Assembly (NCBI GenBank): GCA_021325175.1
Contig: JAJPHS010000153.1
Span: 1-64,000, forward strand
Origin: Terriglobia bacterium
Lineage (GTDB): Bacteria; Acidobacteriota; Terriglobia; Bryobacterales; Bryobacteraceae
DNA: 64,000 nucleotides
Direction of reading: 5' to 3'
Of the stretch, positions 28,721-36,968 are shown piece after piece. A program made the position numbers and the translations under genes. The notes beneath the pieces were generated by a model that ran no database searches, had not been told where the DNA came from, and saw only the letters and a list, made by a program, of their open reading frames with translations. Position 1 is the first letter of the stretch. Each line of letters begins with the position of its first letter.

Positions 28721-30127
28721 TTACTGCTCGATCTTTTTGAGCGACTTAGTGTCTTCCTTCGCCGGCTTCTCCTCCGCTGTCGCCTTTCGGACCGTCACGT
28801 CGCCATGATCGCTGTGCAGCGTCACAGTGGGGCCGCCGTTTGATCCGCGCAGCGCCGCGCCGCGGCCCTGCTCTTCATTACGCAGCGGCGCGCCGAAATC
28901 GTTGTTGACCTCGCCATGCGAAGTGGTCGCCGACAGATCGAATTTCGCGTTCGGCGGCAGCGCCAGGTCGATATTGCCGCTGCGCGTCTGCGCCTCGATG
29001 CGCGCCAGCGGCAGCACGCCGGGCCGCAGCGTGATGTCGCCGCGATCCACATTGATGTCGACCGAATTCGTAAAATCGCTCAACTGCACATCGCGCGAGC
29101 GGGTCGAAAGCGTGATCGGGCCCACTAGGTTCGATCCGGTCATATCGCCCAGCGCCATCCGCACATCTCCCGGCAACCGCTCCACGCCAAGCGTGGTATT
29201 TTCGCCCTGAAAATGTAGCGGCTTGGCCAGATTACGAAACTCCAGCACGCCGGAATAAGCGCCGTTGATGGTCACCGGTCCCTGCATGTCCTGAAGATCG
29301 ACGTCGCCGCCGCGGCCTTTCAGCTCGAAGGGGCCCTTGACGTTGCTGGCGCGCACCACGTCGCTGCGCCGCAAATCGATGCGCGTATCGCCGCCGATAT
29401 CCTGAAGCCGTACGCCCGCGTTGTCGGAGATGATATCCACGCTGCCGTTCACGCCGTTGATATCGAAATCGCCGTAAATGCCGTGCGCTTCAATGCTGGC
29501 GCCCTTGGGAACCGTAATTTCCATATCCGCCGTCAGCCGCACGCGGCCGTTGCTTACGCGATCCTGGTTATTGCGGATATGAATTTCGTTGGCGTCGCCG
29601 GTGAGCTCCAGCGGGGCCTGCGCATTGGCGTTGTCCGCCGCGCTCTGATCCAGGCTGCGGATGGTGCGATGCCCGGTCACCTTCACTTCGTTGGCGTCGC
29701 CCGCGCTGATCCGCGCATTGCCGCGAAAATTCTCGATCACCACGCGCGGAGCGCTGCCTGAGGCTTTTTCCCCGCTTAGCGGAAATTCGTAATTTTCGCC
29801 GAACATATCGAGGCCGCCGATCATCACCCGGCTGCGCGGCCACCACGAGGAAAATCCGCGCACGGCGTGCAGGCTCGATCCGAAGATGCACAGAAAAATC
29901 ACCAGCACCCATTCCCCGGGCGATACGCCGAAGCGCGGCATGGGCCGCTCGCTGGCGGCCCAGAATACGATTTCGCCCAGCCGCAGCGCACCCCAGGCGA
30001 TTAGCACGAAGGGCCAGTAGCGCGCGATGTAATCGAGAACCGGCAGCTCCGGATAAAGATTGCGCGCCAGGAATAGCGCGCCGATGGCGATCAAAATCAG
30101 GGGAGCGACAATCGAGGAGCGTCTCAT
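28721..30127 (-). CDS. Membrane protein with DUF4097-type beta-repeat domain
   Basis: From ATG 30127 the protein has 468 residues. Two or three hydrophobic segments (about 6-24, 30-50, 70-88) resemble the LiaF/DUF5668 membrane region. Residues about 120-440 form a long series of short beta repeats with 'GDV', 'DIN' and 'GDITL' turns, typical of DUF4097 putative adhesin domains. It ends with a Lys/Glu-rich tail. It is the last gene of the ECF sigma cluster and overlaps the preceding small gene by 4 bases (ATGA). Confidence 0.85.
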   Translation of the reverse strand: MRRSSIVAPLILIAIGALFLARNLYPELPVLDYIARYWPFVLIAWGALRLGEIVFWAASERPMPRFGVSPGEWVLVIFLCIFGSSLHAVRGFSSWWPRSRVMIGGLDMFGENYEFPLSGEKASGSAPRVVIENFRGNARISAGDANEVKVTGHRTIRSLDQSAADNANAQAPLELTGDANEIHIRNNQDRVSNGRVRLTADMEITVPKGASIEAHGIYGDFDINGVNGSVDIISDNAGVRLQDIGGDTRIDLRRSDVVRASNVKGPFELKGRGGDVDLQDMQGPVTINGAYSGVLEFRNLAKPLHFQGENTTLGVERLPGDVRMALGDMTGSNLVGPITLSTRSRDVQLSDFTNSVDINVDRGDITLRPGVLPLARIEAQTRSGNIDLALPPNAKFDLSATTSHGEVNNDFGAPLRNEEQGRGAALRGSNGGPTVTLHSDHGDVTVRKATAEEKPAKEDTKSLKKIEQ

Positions 30128-30297
30128 GCCGCCGGCCTCCCGGACCGTTCGGCCAGCTTGAAAATTCCGAACACAATCAGCAGCGCGGGCCAGGTTCGCC
30201 CGAAGCTGTAGGATCCCATCTGGTCGATCGCCATAAGAATCCCGAGCAGGATCAACATCACCGGCCCGCGGATGGCGCAAATAAAATTACCCGTCAT
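30124..30297 (-). CDS. Small LiaF-like two-helix membrane protein
   Basis: From ATG 30297 this is a 57-residue protein with two hydrophobic segments, resembling the LiaF transmembrane domain (DUF5668; 'RGPVMLILLGILMAID' and 'TWPALLIVFGIFKLAE'). A TTG at 30333 would add 12 residues. The stop overlaps the start of the DUF4097 gene, which indicates translational coupling. LiaF-type proteins restrain envelope stress regulators in Firmicutes; a comparable role here is inference from context. Confidence 0.75.
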   Translation of the reverse strand: MTGNFICAIRGPVMLILLGILMAIDQMGSYSFGRTWPALLIVFGIFKLAERSGRPAA

Positions 30298-30342
30298 GGT
30301 TAGCCGCTCAGGTTGCACAAACCCAGTCCCCAATCCCCCAGC

Positions 30343-30996
30343 CTAGTCGCCGGCGCCCGACATCCGCGCGTACAGCATGTAAGCCCCCAACGCGATCAGC
30401 GCCACGGGCCAGTACCGCAATAAGCGGTGCATGTCTAACAGATCGAGATTATTCAGCAAAAAAATCACGCCGAGCGCGATCAGCATCACCGGCGCCACCG
30501 GGAACGCGGCCGCGCGCCCACGCGCCGGAATAATGCTCGAAAATTCGTCCACCGGCTGGCCGAGCTGCCGCTTCTTCGCGGTGTGATACGCCTCGAACGC
30601 CATGTAGAACCAGAAGCCGGCCAGCAGCAGTCCCATCAGCGGCTCCATGCCGCCCGCCGCGTCGTTGCTGATGATGCTGATTATCAGGCCGATAATGATC
30701 ACGTGGATCAGGCCCTTGGCATATTGCCCGTTGTAAATTGCTCCGACGCCGGGAATGAAGCCGAGGATAAAGGCGATGCCCGGGGAAACTTCCGGATGCG
30801 GAATCGGCGGCGGCGTTTTCGCGGTGTAAGGCGACGGCTCACTTACGCTTGCAGCGGCCCCCAGCTGGGAGGGCGGCTGCGCGGCCGGCACGTGCTCGGC
30901 GCAGTAAATGGTTCCATGCGCCTGCCGCGCCGTCGATTCATCCAGCGCTTTGCCGCAGGCGCGGCAGTAGCCGATGACATTTGGAGTCGCGCTCAT
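30343..30996 (-). CDS. B-box-type zinc finger membrane protein with LiaF-like C-terminus
   Basis: This 217-residue protein begins with a zinc-finger-like segment (about 10-35) with C-x2-C, then C and H ('YCRACGK', 'YCAEH'), as in bacterial B-box proteins. A Pro-rich linker follows, then hydrophobic segments near 70-90 and 97-130. The last 45 residues repeat the two-helix DUF5668 pattern ('PVMLIALGVIFLLNN', 'YWPVALIALGAYML'). The start overlaps the anti-sigma stop by 4 bases. It probably acts as a membrane-bound stress-signalling component (inference). Confidence 0.78.
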   Translation of the reverse strand: MSATPNVIGYCRACGKALDESTARQAHGTIYCAEHVPAAQPPSQLGAAASVSEPSPYTAKTPPPIPHPEVSPGIAFILGFIPGVGAIYNGQYAKGLIHVIIIGLIISIISNDAAGGMEPLMGLLLAGFWFYMAFEAYHTAKKRQLGQPVDEFSSIIPARGRAAAFPVAPVMLIALGVIFLLNNLDLLDMHRLLRYWPVALIALGAYMLYARMSGAGD

Positions 30997-31562
30997 TTCG
31001 AATCCGCCGCCTTTTGCCTGGCGTCGTCGGATTGATCCGTCCATTCCTTCAATTGCGTCTGAATTTCGTAGACGACGCGCAGGTTTTCGTAGTATTTCAC
31101 CGTCCGCTCCCAGGTCCGCTGCATCCGATCCTCCACCGCCGTCCACACCTTTACCGGATCCAGATCGGACAATCTCAATTGCCGCACTTCAATTCCCGAA
31201 AATCGTCCCAGCATCGCGAAGGAAAGAATCGTCATGGCGATGCTCATCGTAAATTTTGGCTGAAGCAGGCGCTCGCCCCAGCTCCCCAGCAGCGCACCGA
31301 AGATTCGCCGTACCAGTGAAGGCTTCACCGCCGCGCGGCTGGGGCCGTTGGTCACTTCAAAAATCAGCCGGGTGACCAGCTCCGGAGGCGCTTGTACCTC
31401 GGCCGCGCGGGAGATGAACGCCACCGCCGCCGCCGCGTCCCTGGCCAGCGCCGCGCATTCGGCGCATTCCGCCAGATGCTGCTCGATCGCGGACTTCTGC
31501 TCCCCGTGGATGGTTCCATCCACGTATTCGGCAAGCAGAAGTTCCAGATCGGAGCAGGTCAT
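30993..31562 (-). CDS. Zinc-finger anti-sigma factor (zf-HC2)
   Basis: This 189-residue protein has an N-terminal putative zinc finger with the H-x3-C-x2-C signature (HLAECAEC near residue 29), preceded by Cys3. A probable transmembrane helix lies near 105-122. The C-terminal 65 residues are helical and charged. Such proteins bind and hold their cognate ECF sigma factor, here encoded 41 bases upstream. Its stop overlaps the next gene by 4 bases. Confidence 0.88.
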   Translation of the reverse strand: MTCSDLELLLAEYVDGTIHGEQKSAIEQHLAECAECAALARDAAAAVAFISRAAEVQAPPELVTRLIFEVTNGPSRAAVKPSLVRRIFGALLGSWGERLLQPKFTMSIAMTILSFAMLGRFSGIEVRQLRLSDLDPVKVWTAVEDRMQRTWERTVKYYENLRVVYEIQTQLKEWTDQSDDARQKAADSK

Positions 31563-31603
31563 AAGCTAGTGCCAGGGGCGACTGACCACCGGCCCCTTCT
31601 TCC

Positions 31604-32254
31604 TCATACCGCCACCCTTCGCTGCCGCAACAGCCGGGCGAGCTCGGCCCGGCCGCGATTCAGCCTCGATTTCACCGTGCCTTCGGGCACATTCAGAATC
31701 TGCGCGATTTCCTTATAGTCGAGTTCCTCCAGATCGCGCAAAATCACGGTTTCCCGCAGCTCCGGCGATAATTTTTGCAGAGCCGCCTGCAACATTTCGC
31801 TGGCCTCGCGCCCGGCGAGCATTCCTTCGGTCCGCGAGATCATCGCGGTCTTTTCCTCGAGCTGCGGGAGCTGTTCTTCAATCGAATCCGTCGCCCGGTC
31901 GAGTTTGGTCCGCCGGTAGTGATCGATCAGCAAATTGCGCGTCAGCCTTCCGAGCCAGACCGCGAACGTCCCCTCGCCCGCGCGAAACGTCTTTAGCGAC
32001 CGGAAAACGCGCAAAAACACATCCTGGGTTAAATCCTGCGCCTCCTGATCCGTTCCCGTAAAACGAAAGCAGATCGCGTACACACGACGGCTATGGACCT
32101 TCACCAGATCCTCCCAGGCGCCCTCGTCGCCGGCGAGGCAGCGCCCGACTAGCTCTATATCGGCGTCCAAGAATTGTCCCCAATCGCGCGCCCACGGCGC
32201 TGCCGTAAGGTGACCCGTCGTGCTAATCTGTCCAACTGTAGCCGTGGCTCCCAT
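31604..32254 (-). CDS. ECF-type RNA polymerase sigma factor
   Basis: This 216-residue sigma-70 family protein has region 2 (about 43-110, with 'DLTQDVFLRVFRSL') and region 4 (about 155-205, with the helix-turn-helix 'YKEIAQILNVPEGTVKSRLNRGRAEL'), and no regions 1 or 3. It should recruit polymerase to envelope-stress-type promoters and be held by the adjacent zf-HC2 anti-sigma. The first 30 residues are non-conserved, so a later start is possible, but no other good start codon is seen. Confidence 0.92.
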   Translation of the reverse strand: MGATATVGQISTTGHLTAAPWARDWGQFLDADIELVGRCLAGDEGAWEDLVKVHSRRVYAICFRFTGTDQEAQDLTQDVFLRVFRSLKTFRAGEGTFAVWLGRLTRNLLIDHYRRTKLDRATDSIEEQLPQLEEKTAMISRTEGMLAGREASEMLQAALQKLSPELRETVILRDLEELDYKEIAQILNVPEGTVKSRLNRGRAELARLLRQRRVAV

Positions 32255-32271
32255 GCCAGTCCCTGCTCCCG

Positions 32272-32320
32272 TATTATTACGCCTCGATAATAATAACGAA
32301 GAACTGACATGAGAAGTTCG
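32272..32320 (-). promoter_or_regulatory. AT-rich palindrome and possible ECF promoter upstream of the sigma gene
   Basis: TATTATTA (32272-32279) and TAATAATA (32288-32295) form a perfect 8-bp inverted repeat with an 8-base spacer. On the minus strand CGAACTT (32320-32314) and CGTTA (32298-32294), 15 bases apart, resemble ECF -35 and -10 elements and could mediate autoregulation. Confidence 0.3.
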
Positions 32321-32397
32321 TTTTACATTCTAGCGGTGGGCTATGCCGGAGGGCCAGTCAGACCGGTGAACGGCGGAAAAATGCCGGCGGTAAACGC

Positions 32398-33441
32398 TTG
32401 AATCGGAAAAAATGGGGGATTGTTCTCGGCGCGGCGGTGGTGCTGGCGGGCATCGCCTTCGCCGCCTTTCGCTGGCGTCACTCCGGGTTCGACTGGAACG
32501 AGTTCACCGCCGCCCTCCGTCACGTCGATTGGTCCTGGCTGGCGCTCTCGGTTGCGCTGATTCTCGGCTCCTACGCCGGCCGGGTGCTGCGCTGGGAGGT
32601 GATGATCCGCCCGCTGCGCCGCGACGCTTCCTTCCGCCGGATTTTCAGCGCCACCGCGATCGGATTTACCGCCGTGGTGCTGTTCGGCCGCGCGGGCGAG
32701 CCGGTCCGCCCCTACCTCATCGCCAAGAACGAAAACGTCACATTTTCCAGCCAGATTGCCGCCTGGATCGTGGAGCGCATCCTCGATCTGCTGATGGTTC
32801 TGCTGATTTTCGGGATCGCCCTGACGCAGGTCTCATCGAGCGCCATTCAGCCGGGGCCGAAATTCCGGGTCGTGCTCGAACTCGGCGGCTATACCGCCGG
32901 CTTGACCGGCGCCGCTTGCCTGGCTGTGCTGATCGGCTTGCGGCAGTTTCGCGGGCGCGTCCGCCAGCGCTTGGTGGAAGGTCTGTCGTTCCTGCCGGAG
33001 CGGATTGTCGCGCGAATTCACAAGGTTCTCGAATCCTTCGAAGAAGGTATGGAATCGACGCGCAGCGCCGCTTTTACCCTTTTGCTGATTGCCTATACGG
33101 TGCTCGAATGGCTGGTCATCGCCGCCGCTTTCTATTGTTTTTTCAAAGGATTTCCCGCAACCGCGAAATTCGGGATCACTGACGACGTGATCCTGCTTGG
33201 CTTCGTCGCCTTCGGCAGCGCAGTGCAAATTCCCGGCGTGGGCGGCGGGATGCAGATCGCAGCCATGCTGGTACTGACGGAATTTTTCGGGCTGGGGATT
33301 TCGGTCGCCGGCGGCATCGCCCTGGTTTTATGGCTCATCTCTTTCGTGTCCATTGTTCCGCTGGGCTTGGCGTTCGCCTTTCATGAAGGGATCAAGTTTC
33401 GCAATTTGAGGCACTTGGAAGCAGATGAACACAACACGTAG
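32398..33441 (+). CDS. Lysylphosphatidylglycerol synthase TM-domain family (UPF0104) membrane protein
   Basis: TTG 32398 opens a 347-residue protein with about eight hydrophobic helices. It has the UPF0104 signature region 'AGEPVRPYLI' near residue 100 and the conserved 'VPGVGGGMQ'-like loop (here IPGVGGG) near 280. This family includes the flippase part of MprF and stand-alone lipid transporters. No lysyl-transferase domain is present. Role in lipid flipping is inferred. nrdR follows after 24 bases. Confidence 0.88.
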   Translation: MNRKKWGIVLGAAVVLAGIAFAAFRWRHSGFDWNEFTAALRHVDWSWLALSVALILGSYAGRVLRWEVMIRPLRRDASFRRIFSATAIGFTAVVLFGRAGEPVRPYLIAKNENVTFSSQIAAWIVERILDLLMVLLIFGIALTQVSSSAIQPGPKFRVVLELGGYTAGLTGAACLAVLIGLRQFRGRVRQRLVEGLSFLPERIVARIHKVLESFEEGMESTRSAAFTLLLIAYTVLEWLVIAAAFYCFFKGFPATAKFGITDDVILLGFVAFGSAVQIPGVGGGMQIAAMLVLTEFFGLGISVAGGIALVLWLISFVSIVPLGLAFAFHEGIKFRNLRHLEADEHNT

Positions 33442-33465
33442 CGGCCGTTTGAAGGACGTCCGGAA

Positions 33466-33924
33466 ATGACGTGTCCTTTCTGCGGGCATAAAGAAGATCG
33501 CGTGATCGATTCGCGCGAAAGCAAAGAAGGCGACGTCATCCGCCGCCGCCGCGAGTGCCTGAAATGCGAGCGCCGCTTCACCACTTACGAACGCAGCGAT
33601 GAGATCCCCTACATGGTCGTCAAGCGCGATGGCCGGCGCGAGAAATTCGATCGCCAGAAGATCCTCGAAGGTCTTCTTCGCGCCTGCCAGAAACGCCCGG
33701 TGGCGATGTCGAAGCTGGCCGAAGTGGTGGATGAAGTGGAATCGATTGTGGCGGATAGCGCGGAACGCGAGATTTCGACAACGGCCATCGGGGAGCTGCT
33801 GATGGACCGGCTGCGAGCGCTGGATAAGGTTGCCTATGTCCGATTTGCATCGGTTTACCGGGATTTCCAGGATGTCGAGGCATTTTTGACGGAATTGAAG
33901 GACCTGCTGCACAAACGGTCCTGA
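33466..33924 (+). CDS. nrdR: Transcriptional repressor NrdR
   Basis: NrdR represses ribonucleotide reductase genes in response to dATP/ATP. The 152-residue protein has the N-terminal zinc ribbon with CPFC (3-6) and CLKC (about 31-34), the conserved '[18 protein letters not shown]' region, and an ATP-cone domain with '[16 protein letters not shown]'. Length is typical. No NrdR boxes or nrd genes lie in the window, so it acts on distant targets. Confidence 0.97.
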   Translation: MTCPFCGHKEDRVIDSRESKEGDVIRRRRECLKCERRFTTYERSDEIPYMVVKRDGRREKFDRQKILEGLLRACQKRPVAMSKLAEVVDEVESIVADSAEREISTTAIGELLMDRLRALDKVAYVRFASVYRDFQDVEAFLTELKDLLHKRS

Positions 33925-34005
33925 AGTGAGCCGAATGGCGAAGGCAAACTTCAGTCTGAAATCGTGTAACCCTTGTCCCTGGTAAACATCCCTTGAAATA
34001 GGGAC

Positions 34006-34034
34006 TTAACAGAACGGCCGAACACTGATATACT
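34006..34034 (+). promoter_or_regulatory. Sigma-70 promoter of rpoD
   Basis: TTAACA (34006-34011) and TATACT (34029-34034) are separated by 17 bases; each matches 5/6 of consensus. Transcription would begin near 34041, leaving a leader of about 140 bases. This is one of the best promoters in the window. The rest of the 256-base gap after nrdR holds a 7-bp inverted repeat (33921-33927 and 33948-33954) overlapping the nrdR stop, without a U-tract. Confidence 0.65.
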
Positions 34035-34180
34035 GGGTGCCAGTCCCGGCTCTGGCTGGAGTAGGACGCGGTGTGTTTCAGGGATCCTCGGCTAAGTCAC
34101 TGGGAACGAAGAGATTGAACTTCAACAGTACGAAGAGACTGACACCCTGCGCGCGCGGGCGGCGGGGGAGGTGAACAGCA

Positions 34181-35710
34181 GTGGATCATTTTGAGGATCA
34201 ATTTTTAGGCGAAGGTCACGAACCCCTGGGGATTCCCTTTGATGAAGAGGGGGCCTTTTTTCACCCTGAAGAAGTTCACGATGAAGATTTTGCCGCCGCT
34301 CACCCTGCCGAAGAGTCGATCTACACCGACGATCCCGTACGCGTTTACCTGCGCGAGATGGGCGCCGTTCCGCTGCTGACGCGGGAAGGCGAAGTGAACC
34401 TTGCGCGCCGCATGGAGCGCGGTAAGCTGCGGATGCAAAAGGCGATCAGCCGCTCCGCGCTGGTCCAGTTGCGCGCCGTGGAAATCGCGGATGCGATCCG
34501 CACGGAAACCGAGGAACTGGACGCCTTCGTTGATCTGGGCGATCTCGAAGAGGAAAGCGCGGCTTACAACAAGCGCCGTGCCGAAGTTAAAGAGAACCTG
34601 GGCGAGATCATCAATCTTCACAAGAAATTGCTTCAGGTGAGCGAAAAGCTCGCGGCGGCGCCGCTGAACAACAAAAAGCTGCGGCGAAAATGGATGGGCC
34701 GTCTGGCTCGGGCAAGAGTTCAGGTTGCGCAGGCCATTCGCAAGATTCCGTTCTACTTATCGCAATGGAAGCAGTTCTCGAAAGAGATCGAGCGGGTGGT
34801 CGAAGAGATGTCGCACCTGGAGCAGGACCTGCGCCGTCTCGAAGGCAAAAAAAATCAAACTGCGGAAGCCAAATGCCGCGAGCTCAAGCGGGAAATCCGC
34901 AAAAGGGAGCAACTGGCCGGCGCGAGTCTTCCCGAATTGCGCCACACTCTGGCGGTCATTCGCCACGGCGAAATTGAAGCCGAGCGCGCGAAAAAGGATC
35001 TGGTTGAAGCCAACCTCCGGCTAGTGGTCTCTGTCGCCAAGAAATACGTGAATCGCGGTTTGCATCTTCTTGATTTAATTCAAGAAGGCAACATCGGGCT
35101 GATGCGCGCCGCCGATAAATTTGAGTACCGCCGCGGCTACAAATTCTCGACTTACGCGACCTGGTGGATCCGGCAGGCGATCACGCGCGCCATTGCCGAT
35201 CAATCGCGCACCATTCGCATCCCGGTGCACATGAACGAATCGATGAATAAGTTCCTGCGCGCCACGCGCGAGCTTGAAAAAGAGCTCGGCCGCGCGCCGA
35301 CCAACGATGAGATCTCGCGGCGGATGGATATTCCGGTCGAAAAGGTCCAGAAGCTGAAAACAATTTCGCGCGATCCTGTTTCGCTCGAAACGCCGGTGGG
35401 CCGCGACGGCGAATCGGCTCTCGGCGATCTGATTGAAGACCGCTGGGTCGGCTCGCCCGTGGACGCCGTCATCGACACCAACGTCCGCGACGAGACGGCC
35501 AATATTCTGAAGACGCTTTCTCCGAAAGAGGAGAAAGTGATTCGCCTGCGCTTCGGCATCGGCTGCGAACGCGAGCACACGCTCGAAGAAATCGGGCAGG
35601 AATTCGACGTTACACGCGAGCGAATCCGGCAAATCGAAGCGAAGGCGCTGCGCCAGCTTCGCTCGCCCGAGCGCGCCCGCCACTTGCGGGCTTTACTCGC
35701 GGCAAGATAG
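34181..35710 (+). CDS. rpoD: Primary RNA polymerase sigma factor RpoD
   Basis: This is a 509-residue group 1 sigma factor, starting at GTG 34181 behind a GGGGAGG site. Region 1.2 begins '[16 protein letters not shown]' (about 52), region 2 contains '[21 protein letters not shown]' split across 2.2-2.4 and 'WWIRQAI', and region 4 ends with '[17 protein letters not shown]'. The usual long region 1.1 is missing, replaced by about 45 acidic residues. The non-conserved region between 1.2 and 2.1 is long and charged. It directs housekeeping transcription. Confidence 0.97.
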   Translation: MDHFEDQFLGEGHEPLGIPFDEEGAFFHPEEVHDEDFAAAHPAEESIYTDDPVRVYLREMGAVPLLTREGEVNLARRMERGKLRMQKAISRSALVQLRAVEIADAIRTETEELDAFVDLGDLEEESAAYNKRRAEVKENLGEIINLHKKLLQVSEKLAAAPLNNKKLRRKWMGRLARARVQVAQAIRKIPFYLSQWKQFSKEIERVVEEMSHLEQDLRRLEGKKNQTAEAKCRELKREIRKREQLAGASLPELRHTLAVIRHGEIEAERAKKDLVEANLRLVVSVAKKYVNRGLHLLDLIQEGNIGLMRAADKFEYRRGYKFSTYATWWIRQAITRAIADQSRTIRIPVHMNESMNKFLRATRELEKELGRAPTNDEISRRMDIPVEKVQKLKTISRDPVSLETPVGRDGESALGDLIEDRWVGSPVDAVIDTNVRDETANILKTLSPKEEKVIRLRFGIGCEREHTLEEIGQEFDVTRERIRQIEAKALRQLRSPERARHLRALLAAR

Positions 35711-36268
35711 GTTTGGCGTCGAGTAGATTTCCCGGACCAGATCGACGATCGGCCGGGGCACCAGGTGCTCCCAAGGCTCCCCCGAGGCGATCCGCCGCCG
35801 CACTTCGCTAGAGGAGACATGATCCAGGTTTTCGCCGATCCTCAAGGCGTGCACGCGGTGCGAGTGATCCGGCGGAGGATGGATTTCGCCTTGCCGCGCC
35901 GCCACCAGCAACTGAAATTCGTCTAAAACGCGGGCGATCGCTCCAGGCTCGCCGTAATCCCAGTTTAAAATCCGTTCGGCTGCGTCACGCCCGCACACGA
36001 AGTAAATTTCCGTCGCGCTGAGGCGCGGCTTCAGCTCCCGCGCGATCTCGATGAACAATCCGCCCTGGACTACTTCCACGCGGCCGCAGCCGGCCTGCCG
36101 CAGCATCTCGATGCGTTGTTCGATGGCGGCGCCGTGAAACTCCTTGTGCGGGTAACGCCGCGGAACCACGCAGATGACTTCATCGACGGCGCGGCGCGCC
36201 GCATCGGCCAGCGCGACATGGGCGTTCGTGACCGGATTAAAAGCACCGGCGAGGATCCCGGCTTTCAC
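35693..36268 (-). CDS. nadD: Nicotinate-nucleotide adenylyltransferase
   Basis: NadD makes nicotinate adenine dinucleotide in NAD synthesis. The 191-residue protein has the nucleotidyltransferase opening [10 protein letters not shown] (usual form GGTFDPxHxGH, so slightly divergent, with TNAH in place of HxGH) and the ISSTxIR-like 'SSSEVRRRI' near the C-terminus. The divergence of the first motif leaves a small chance that it is a NadD-like paralogue. It overlaps the rpoD end by 18 bases on the opposite strand and the upstream gene by 4 bases. Confidence 0.83.
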   Translation of the reverse strand: MKAGILAGAFNPVTNAHVALADAARRAVDEVICVVPRRYPHKEFHGAAIEQRIEMLRQAGCGRVEVVQGGLFIEIARELKPRLSATEIYFVCGRDAAERILNWDYGEPGAIARVLDEFQLLVAARQGEIHPPPDHSHRVHALRIGENLDHVSSSEVRRRIASGEPWEHLVPRPIVDLVREIYSTPNLSCRE

Positions 36269-36933
36269 CGCCGGACCGCATGAATGACGCGCCCGGCCGG
36301 ATCGATGGCGCCGGCGTAATGCCCGTCGATCAGCAGCACTGTAAATCCGCGCCGCGGATAAGAAAGGCGCCGGTACTGCTTGCCGTTGGTGGTCTGCGAT
36401 TCCTCGCGAGCCGGCGGGCCGAGCCGCGCCACCACCGAATTGTACGTATCGCGCGAGTTCAACGGCGGCTCCACGTGAGCCGAAAAACTGAGGATCGCGA
36501 CGCAGGCGACCAGCGCCGCCGCCACGGTTCCCAGCAGCCAGCGGGAGCGCCAGGGCGGGGAATGGTCCGGTTCGATGCGAATGCCCACGATTTCGGCGGG
36601 CTGCTCGCGCCGCGCGGCGGGACGCGGCGAATCATTCACCGCGCGCGGCATTTCAATGACGCGTCGAACGTGCGGCACGACGATGCCGGTGTTGAGTTCC
36701 AGCTCCTTCAGCAGTCCGACGATGACCACCGGCTCGCCGATGGTCGAAACTTCGCCGATGAAATGCCGCGGGATCGAAAGCTCTTCGAGGGTGCGGGTGT
36801 TCACCACCAGAATTTCGTTCGCGGCTGCGCGGCGGAAACTCCACTGGTTGTGCTCGACGCCCAGAATCGGCGGGTAGAACGAAAAGCGGCGCGAGCCTAA
36901 CTGGTCGAGCGGCGAAGGTAGCGAAAACGACAC
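36265..36933 (-). CDS. Single-pass membrane protein of unknown function
   Basis: This 222-residue protein has an N-terminal domain (about 1-95) with a short 'STIGEPVVIVGLLKELELNTG' region split by turns, a Pro/Arg-rich linker, one transmembrane helix (about 132-151), and a C-terminal domain ending '[17 protein letters not shown]' that looks like a small beta unit found in SmpA/OmlA-like proteins ('ARLGPPARE' after a short helix). I do not recognise the N-terminal domain. It is coupled to nadD by a 4-base overlap. Confidence 0.6.
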   Translation of the reverse strand: MSFSLPSPLDQLGSRRFSFYPPILGVEHNQWSFRRAAANEILVVNTRTLEELSIPRHFIGEVSTIGEPVVIVGLLKELELNTGIVVPHVRRVIEMPRAVNDSPRPAARREQPAEIVGIRIEPDHSPPWRSRWLLGTVAAALVACVAILSFSAHVEPPLNSRDTYNSVVARLGPPAREESQTTNGKQYRRLSYPRRGFTVLLIDGHYAGAIDPAGRVIHAVRR

Positions 36934-36968
36934 TCTGGGTCCATTTTAGCTCCGGTTTGCGAGCGGCT

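Noticed and set aside
33921-33954. Inverted repeat CTGAAGT/ACTTCAG after nrdR as a rho-independent terminator
   Set aside because: The stem is short, the loop is long (20 bases) and no U-tract follows.
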